Part shown: positions 57,251 to 64,000 of the stretch, in pieces
Numbering within the stretch: the first letter of the stretch is position 1
Layout: the number at the start of each line of letters is the position of its first letter
NCBI RefSeq assembly: GCF_028009165.1
Contig: NC_079243.1
Location: forward strand, 2,170,001-2,234,000
Origin: Akanthomyces muscarius
Taxonomy: Eukaryota > Ascomycota > Sordariomycetes > Hypocreales > Cordycipitaceae
DNA: 64,000 nt
Direction: 5' to 3'
The notes under the pieces: model-generated
What the model was told of the DNA's origin: nothing
Seen by the model: the letters and a program-made list of their open reading frames with translations, nothing else
The model's database searches: none
Translations under genes and position numbers: made by a program

Positions 57251-60200
57251 GGCTAGTTATCGTCACTCTGTCAAGGGGATGTCTCTTGCTAGTGATGGTT
57301 CTGTGTAAATCACGCAGGCTACGACGGTCAGAGAAGAAGAGCAGAAACGGGCGGGAAAGAGGGGAAAGCAAGCCCATGACGGTGAGTTTCCGAAAGGTCC
57401 AGAAATTCCGACGACAGAATTGCTTCGCTGGCACTGGCAGAGTGGCATTCCGCCAAAAAGGGACCCTCCCGGCCGCATCTCTTAGCCTCTGCAGCTGGCC
57501 GCCGTTTCTGCAACGACCTGCAGCACTAGGAGACCAAGGCCCGGCACCTGGAAGGGGTTTGAGGGGGTCTGGCTGCAGCCACCGTCGCATAACCCGCGTG
57601 GCATTGGCTGCGCGATGAGCGCGCGCATGGCGAGTTTGCTGTCTCGCTGGTGGTGATGGGCGAATGGTGCGGAGAAATCCTGACAATCGCCGGACATGGG
57701 TAGAGGCCGGTACGGGTAGGCTGACGCATGAGGGGGAGTATGATGAGCAGAGTTTCGGGTTCAATGCTGGACATGAAATGGTCATTTAAAAGTAAAATTA
57801 CCCCGGGTTTCGATGGGCAGGCATTGCTCGTCAAGGCATGGGACGAATTAGAGTTTGCCTCGGCAAGAGACGGGACGGCTGGCGAACCTTCAGCAGACGA
57901 TGCTAGTGCGTGGTTTGCTGTAGTTGAGGCCGCACCAAGACGGCCGATCACGACGCTGCCCCACTTGCTGGTCGGGCGGCTTGAAAATACCCTCACCAAG
58001 GAGACGAGGGACGACGTCCAAGTCAAGGCCAGCAAGTTCGAGGAGATGGGCTGGCACTCTGTGGACAAAAAAATGATGCCGATATCCTCCTACGCGCGTT
58101 GTACAAGATGCTACCGTTGTATATTTAAAGGGCCGTAGGAAAATATTTAATAAATGTGTAAACAGAATAAATGTAGTAAAGAAAATAAATATAGTAAAGA
58201 AAATAAATATAGCAAGGAAAAAAAATTCCATTCAAAATACGGAACGTTTTTTTTTTTCGTCTTGATAAAAGCTATGGGCGGACTCTTGATGAATTTTAAA
58301 AAAGAGTGAGCAATATCATGCAAACCGACGATGTTTTTTTTTTCGCCCCTTGAGTGGGAGCGTATGTAGTAAAGAAATGAGGCAATACTTATCATGGAGT
58401 GGGACGACGTACATGGTATAAAGGATGCCGATTGATAAAGCAGCTAGGAGCGAGCATACTACGATACTTTCTACTGCTGGTATGTTGCTGTGCAGAACTT
58501 GATATGTCTAACCTCTGCCATGGGCATCGGGATATCAGCAACCTCTCTGGCATTACGTTTGCCATATGCGACGGGCTCACTCGAAATAGCCTTGGAAGCC
58601 GTCCTGGCACAAGTCTACCAGTAACCAAGTGCATGGATGGTAATAGCCCTCTCTCTATATACGGGGTCCCTCCTCAGATGCCACGCAAAGCGTACATCAA
58701 GACTCCAGAGTAGCATCGCGGCAACTTGCCAAAATCTACGGGTTTGCGATAAGGTTGCGTGATGGTGCTGCAAAGCCGAATGATCCGGCAGTCGATGGCT
58801 CTTCTGGGGAAGGAGGAAGAGGGCTGTCCGCCGTCGGGCAAAAACACTGGAGGCGTTGGTGGGCATCAATTAGCTGGTGGGTTTTTGATGCACGAGGCCG
58901 AGTCGTGTGTTGTTGGTGAGGATGTGGGCGAAGTGTGCAGATACAGGAAGAACGGCTGCTTGGGCTGGGGGATAAAAGGGGGCTGGCAGCTGGAGAATGA
59001 GACAACTGCCGCCATTTTCTGCATGCGATTCAGTCGTCTGCATGCACAATGGAAATTTGAGGATCATTTTACGGAGAGTCGAAATGCCATGACCATTTTT
59101 ACCCTTATTCTTGAGCAGCGAGCCGCATTCGGAGGCCGGCGGTGCCGTTTGTGGAGAATTGGAAGGGGGAAATTTTTCGAGACGAGTGGTGGCTGCGTCG
59201 GGTCTAGTGGCCAGTGCTTTTTTGCAGCTTTGACAGGCGGCGGCTTGCTTTGCCACTCGGAATGAACGGAACTCTACAGCTATGCATGGAAATAATCACT
59301 CAAAAAAAAAAATCGACAGAGCGTGTGAATGAATGGAGATGCAAACGAGAGTAGTGAATGTGATTTTCATGATCGATATTGGGCCAAAGAGACGCGTCGC
59401 TGTTAGCACCATCATATTTGCTGGCATAAATCACCCCCTCGTTAAAGTGGCTACTGGTAGGTTCGACTGCCCAAGTTGGGTGTGGATAGTTGGTGGATTG
59501 GAGACGCTAGCCAATGAGCAGGCGAGCGAAAAAATGAGCCCGGCGCAGGCCATCGAGGCGGGGGAGGGGGCAGCTAATGCACTCGGCCAGCGGGAGGGAA
59601 AAGGTTTCTGGTTTTGTTCCGTAGTGCACTTGGAGAGAGGCCATGTGATGTATAGGTAAAAGGTGCATGACGTTGTCTTTGTTATCATTGTTGTTTCCGG
59701 CCAAGTCGATGCTACCTACATCTGCGTAGGACTCTGATAGTCGTGCTGCACATCATGAGGCTGCACGGCAAGAAACAGCGCGCTCCAGGGTCATGGCGAT
59801 GATGCAGCCACGGTGCCCCTGGTGCCCTGCCAAGGTGCGTGCTTTTTGTTCTGGAAGCCTGTTTTTGCCTGCCTGACAGCAAACGGACCTCGCAGCTGGC
59901 GGCCAGCCACCACCAGTCAAGGGTGCGTCTGGTCGGTGCTTGCAGCCATGGCAGTGGCAGACTCGAGAGAGCGTATGGGTGGTGGTGGTGGAGCCTAGCG
60001 CCACCCGCGTTCGGCGTGTTTACGGCGTCGAGTCTCGGAGTAGTTGATGGGCAGTCGCTCGTCCTGTGCGCCATACTGAGCACAGTGGCTTGCAGCAGTG
60101 GCTTGCGCTGGTTGCAGGGCCGCCGCCGCCAAAAACGCCTCGCTCGGTACCTAAATTCCGGGGCGGCCGTACCGCCACGGCCTGTTAACCAGTAATACCC

Positions 60201-61378
60201 CCTAGTACAAGCCGCGCTGGGAAGTACCAACTAGTCAACTCTTGATTTGATTTTTTTTTCTTCCGCGGCTCGCGTTCCGATCGCTCTTTGTGGCTGATTT
60301 TTTCCTTGGACTACAACTGTGCCGAGAGTTGTCGCGATCTGCCTCGTCTGCAAACAAAACAACAATGGTCGTCTTGTTTGTGCAAGACACGGCAAATCCA
60401 AGACATGGCCGATGACGGAACAACAACGTGAAAAAATAGAATCCCCCCTCCCCCCAGACACCACACGTTGATGGATTCATCCAGGGCCTCTGGACGGGGT
60501 CTGGGCTCCACGCATCCACGACTCTTGTGCCCACTGCTAACAGGGCTTGGTGGATTCGCATAGCTGGGCATTCCGGTCTCTCTCTCTCTCTGTCTGCCTG
60601 TGTCTCTGCCCATCCTCGTTGCGGTGCGCGCGGGACGCTTGATACCTATTCAGTTAGCATAACCCGACCTATTATGATCCAAGGCCGCCATGCTGCCTGC
60701 TTATTAGCTGGGTCGCCGTGGCATCGCCTCTTCCGACTGGGTTCTTTTTGTTCGCAGCCCCAAAACATCTCTCGCTTGCTCGCCTTGTCTCGTATCCTTC
60801 AACGGTCAACATCCATCCTCCAACACAGACAGGTACCTTGTACCATCCCCATCCCCCATCCTCCATCTCTTTTCATAAAACTCTCTTTGCTCCTCCCCCA
60901 CATCGAGCCCTTCCTCTTCTCGCAATCTTAAATTTTCCTCTTCCCGCCACGCCGTCGCCGCCTCTCTCCCACAACGATCGCCTCCTCTCCCCTCCCCCGG
61001 CTCTCAGCATAGTCTGTCCACGCGACCTCCCCTTCCTCAGCCAGCCTGGCGCCCGCCCGTCAACACGATACCTAGTTATCCTTACTTTTTTTGCGGGGTG
61101 TCATTATTCGACCGTGCATATCCTTCCGGGGACCACTCCCACTCGTCGCCAATCCCTGATCCACGCCGCAAGCCTCGCACGCATCCTCGCCCTGTTTCGC
61201 GTCAGCAAACCCCTCCAGCTAATTCGCTAGCTGCATTGCGCTGAGCTTCGCCTTTCTCTTACATAAAAGCCCTCGACTACCCCAGCTTTTTCCGTTTCCC
61301 TTCACATCGTCCCCGTCCACCTCCATACTTGCCTTTCCCCGCGTTGTCTCGGTCCATCTGCAACCTCGCACCCTCATC
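57251..61378. other. Gene-poor 4.1 kb with AT-rich minisatellite and transporter leader
   Basis: No gene is firmly supported. An open frame at 57728-58138 (+, 136 codons) ends beside the AT-rich repeat at 58166-58219; its inner part looks protein-like but matches nothing I know. From about 60560 the plus strand becomes strongly C/T-rich with few ATGs up to the transporter start, as in a long 5' leader. CT runs occur at about 60577-60592. Confidence 0.5.
58166..58219. repeat. 18-bp AT-rich tandem repeat, three copies
   Basis: The unit AATAAATATAGTAAAGAA repeats at 58166-58183, 58184-58201 and 58202-58219, with one substitution in the first copy and two in the third. It sits in an AT-rich island of about 250 bp within otherwise GC-balanced DNA. 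Confidence 0.9.
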
Positions 61379-62925
61379 ATGGACTCTCACAGACAAGACA
61401 TTGCCCCGGCCGCGGCCCAGACCGATGGCCCGGCCCTCGAGCAAAAGTTCTCCAAGTCCGACGTCGAGGCCGCGCACAACTCGGGCGACAACAGCATGGT
61501 CGACACCTCCAACGAGGGTGAGCTGATTGATTTCAAGACGCTGTCCTGGTGGTAAGCATCTCTCCTGCCCAGCTCGACAATCTCTCCAATAGCCCTCAGC
61601 CAGCTGCTAACACACTTCGCAGGAAAGGTGGCATTGTCCTCATCGCCGAAACCGTCTCTCTCGGAATCCTCTCCCTCCCCTCCGTCGTCGCCACCCTCGG
61701 CCTCGGCCCCGGCATCGCCCTCATTCTCGTCATGAGCTTCCTTTCCACATACTCGGGTCTCATGCTCGGCGAGTTCCAAAAAGAGTATCCCTTTGTCGAA
61801 AACTTTGGCGATGCCGTCGAGGTCATTGGCAGAACCATGGGCTCCATCGGCCTCTTTGGTTTCAACATTACCTTTGCCCGCATCTTCCAGGAGGTCTTTG
61901 GCTGGGCTCAGGCCATCTTCCAAATCTTCGTCATGGGCGCCCATCTCCTTACCTGGACCATCTGCCTCAACGCCCTCTCCGACCACTCTGCCTGCACCAT
62001 AGTCTGGGCCGTCGTCGGTCTGGCCGTCTTCTGGGTCCTCAACCTCCCCCGCACCCTGAAACACACCAGCTGGATGTCCATGGCATCGTGCATATCAATC
62101 ACCGTCGCCACCCTCATGACAGTCGGCGATGTCGGCTCCAACAAGCCCGTCGGCTCCACCGCCGTTGAAGCTGCCAGGACGATTCCCTTTACATCGGCGT
62201 TCCTCGCTGTTACCAACATTGCCGTTGCCTTTTCCAGCCACTCTTGCTTCTTTGGCGTCATCGGCGAGTTCCAGAAGCCTCAGGACTGGCCCAAGGCCCT
62301 CGCCCTCCTCCAGATTGTCGACACATCCCTGTACCTGGTAGCTGCCATCGTCATCTACTACTACATTGGCCCTGGCGTGCCCTCGCCTGCTCTCTCTGCC
62401 GCCGGCTCCGACACCATGCGCAAGGCCATCTGGGGTGTCGCCATTCCCACCATTGTCATCGCCGGCGTCATTTACGGCCACGTCGCGGGCAAGTACATCT
62501 TTGGCCGCATATTCAAGAACAGCAAGCACCTTGTCCGCCGCACCTTCGTCTCCGTCGTCGGCTGGTCTGTCATGACCCTCGCCATGTGGGCATTTGCTCT
62601 CATCATTGCCGAGTCCATCCCCGTCTTCAACTCGCTGCTCGGCATCCTCTCGGCGCTCTTTGTCTCGTGGTTCTCGTATGGCCTTCCCGGCATCTTTTGG
62701 CTGTGGATGCGCAAGGGCTCGTGGTTCAGCACCCGCGCTCGCACCTTTGCCTTTTGCGCCAACGTCACCCTCGTCATCACCGGCACCTTGCTCTGCGTCC
62801 TTGGTCTCTGGGCCTCCATCGAGGCCATTGCCAACGAAAAGGGCACCAAGCCCTGGTCTTGTGCCAACAACGCCCCCAAGTCGTTTGCGGAGATGGCTCA
62901 GGAGGCTGCCCAAAAGACTGCCTAG
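61379..62925 (+). CDS. Amino acid transporter, AAAP family (MTR/neutral amino acid permease-like)
   Basis: This is a proton-coupled amino-acid permease of the AAAP type, close in layout to Neurospora MTR-like neutral/aromatic permeases. The two exons are 61379-61551 and 61623-62925 (intron 61552-61622), giving 491 residues. A hydrophilic, acidic N-terminal tail of about 58 residues precedes the first helix, which carries the family motif KGGIVLIAETVSLGILSLPS. About eleven hydrophobic segments follow, including GPGIALILVMSFLSTYSGL, AFSSHSCFFGVIGEFQKPQD and LVAAIVIYYYIGPGVPSPAL. The C-terminus is short and cytosolic. The intron falls just before helix 1 and keeps frame (W-K junction). Substrate is inferred from family only. 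It is preceded by a CT-rich leader. Confidence 0.93.
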
Positions 62926-64000
62926 AACACATTATAAGCCTTGTCTTTCGCTGTTGTTTTTCCTTGTTCGTTCTTTGTTGATTTAACGCTGTTTGCAAAA
63001 TTCTTTTGCACGAGAAACGACAGAATGTGTACACATAACGCACCACCCACAACGCGGTCAACTGTTTTGGAAACTGGCGCATTTTGATATATAAAGTAGC
63101 GATACCCGCATATTTTAATTTGGCTGGATGGCCAACGAATACCAAATTATTTCTCCATTTTTCCTGTCGATGCGCCCTGCGCCCTGCATGTCACCGATGG
63201 CAACCAAATTTCGCACTAAATCATGGCGGCGTACATCATAGGACCCTCCCCGACAAGCCGAAGTCGATTGATAAACCCCTGCCAGGGGTTCAAAGGTTCA
63301 AAGTCGTCCCTTCTATTCGCCTGCTCCCGAGCCACAGAACTTGTGTCACTGCCCTCAAGAGCGAGGGATGAGTATTGACAAACAGATTATCCACTCTCGT
63401 AACTGCACGCATCCTACACCGATGATTGTATATAAAGAAACTCATACTGGCCAACCAAAGACTGATAGTAGAGGAGAAAGGGCGTAATGGATGCATCTCG
63501 AGTGTGAACTAGTTTTTGGGGCCTGCACTGATGCAAATAAGAAAAAGATCACAAGGTTATGCAATGCGCGCTAGATGTTCATGAAAAAAAGATGAAAAAA
63601 CTAAGCTAAATGTCAAGAAGAAAGTGGCATCAATCAAAGTACACGGAAAAGAGGTTGCTACTTTATCAGCAAGTAATCCATCAGTGAGTGCAGGCATGCG
63701 TCGCGTCAAATCACCTCAGACCGAGTTTGCGAGAGCCCTCACGCTCGGCATCACCAACTCTCGCCGAGTTCCACGCCGCAAAGGGGGCGACGGGGGCGCC
63801 AGTTTATTAGAGGCGGGGGCACTATGAGCTGACTGGGGGGTCTGCCGAGTCGGGCAGGGTCAGGTCGGGTATTGTCTTTGATTGCATCGCAGGGCCAGCC
63901 ACGGCCGCCGGGCCAGAAACGTCCTGCGTAGAATTGGCTGGTGGTCTCGCCGCGCTCGCCCCTCTTCCTCCGAGCCAAGCATTTCCTCGGCCATCTCCAC
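62926..64000. other. Intergenic to window end
   Basis: I see no gene in this last kilobase. The first part is the transporter 3' flank. The end is GC-rich with short open frames on both strands and could be the edge of the next gene, but nothing decides this. Confidence 0.45.

Noticed and set aside
59400..59490. Possible tRNA (GGTTCGACTGCCC near 59459)
   Set aside because: It resembles a B box, but the T-arm does not pair and no A box or acceptor stem fits.

Overview
This window reads as nuclear DNA of a filamentous ascomycete (Pezizomycotina, most likely Sordariomycetes and plausibly Hypocreales). The evidence is short spliceosomal introns (about 46 to 80 nt, GTRNGY donors, CTAAC-like branch points close to the acceptor), strong C/G third-position bias in coding regions, long pyrimidine-rich leaders, and gene families typical of moulds. 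I found no rRNA, no convincing tRNA, no CRISPR, no intact transposon and no obvious RIP-mutated AT-rich block.

Layout. 1-582: 3' end of a Baeyer-Villiger-type flavin monooxygenase (+). 812-1927: ATP12 (-). 2471-5425: SEC21, gamma-COP (+). 7969-11506: EFR3 (+). 11956-13988: an FMO with an N-terminal NTF2-like domain (-). 14796-17236: a STAND/NACHT-ankyrin protein (-). 18968-20101: a five-repeat, C-terminally anchored membrane protein with a PPxY motif (+). 25038-26077: RSR1/BUD1 Ras-like GTPase in eight exons (+). 32008-33756: WHI3-like RNA-binding protein (+). 35500-37767: Zn2Cys6 regulator (-). 39308-42042: secreted GH3 glycosidase (+). 42096-43403: F-box-like protein (-). 45379-47778: ferric reductase (+). 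48134-48457: small secreted cysteine-rich protein (-). 53917-55258: fungal rhodopsin-domain membrane protein (+). 55745-57250: amidase-signature enzyme (-). 61379-62925: AAAP amino-acid transporter (+).

The window mixes conserved housekeeping and polarity genes (ATP12, SEC21, EFR3, RSR1, WHI3) with accessory genes facing the environment or other organisms (GH3 enzyme and a divergent regulator, ferric reductase, cysteine-rich secreted protein, STAND protein, rhodopsin-domain protein). It is not one pathway cluster. The clearest local logic is the divergent Zn2Cys6/GH3 pair, which shares a 1.5 kb promoter region carrying a block of CreA-type sites. Four gene-poor stretches (about 20.1-25.0, 26.1-32.0, 48.5-53.9 and 57.3-61.4 kb) hold long leaders, simple repeats and a dispersed TACCTACCT/AGGTAGGT motif rather than recognisable genes.

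The least described items are the PPxY repeat membrane protein, the ten-cysteine secreted protein, the STAND protein, a stop-start uORF overlapping the WHI3 start, and the dispersed AGGTAGGT palindromes. Exon boundaries were inferred by reading splice signals and keeping family reading frames. No alignment or search was run.
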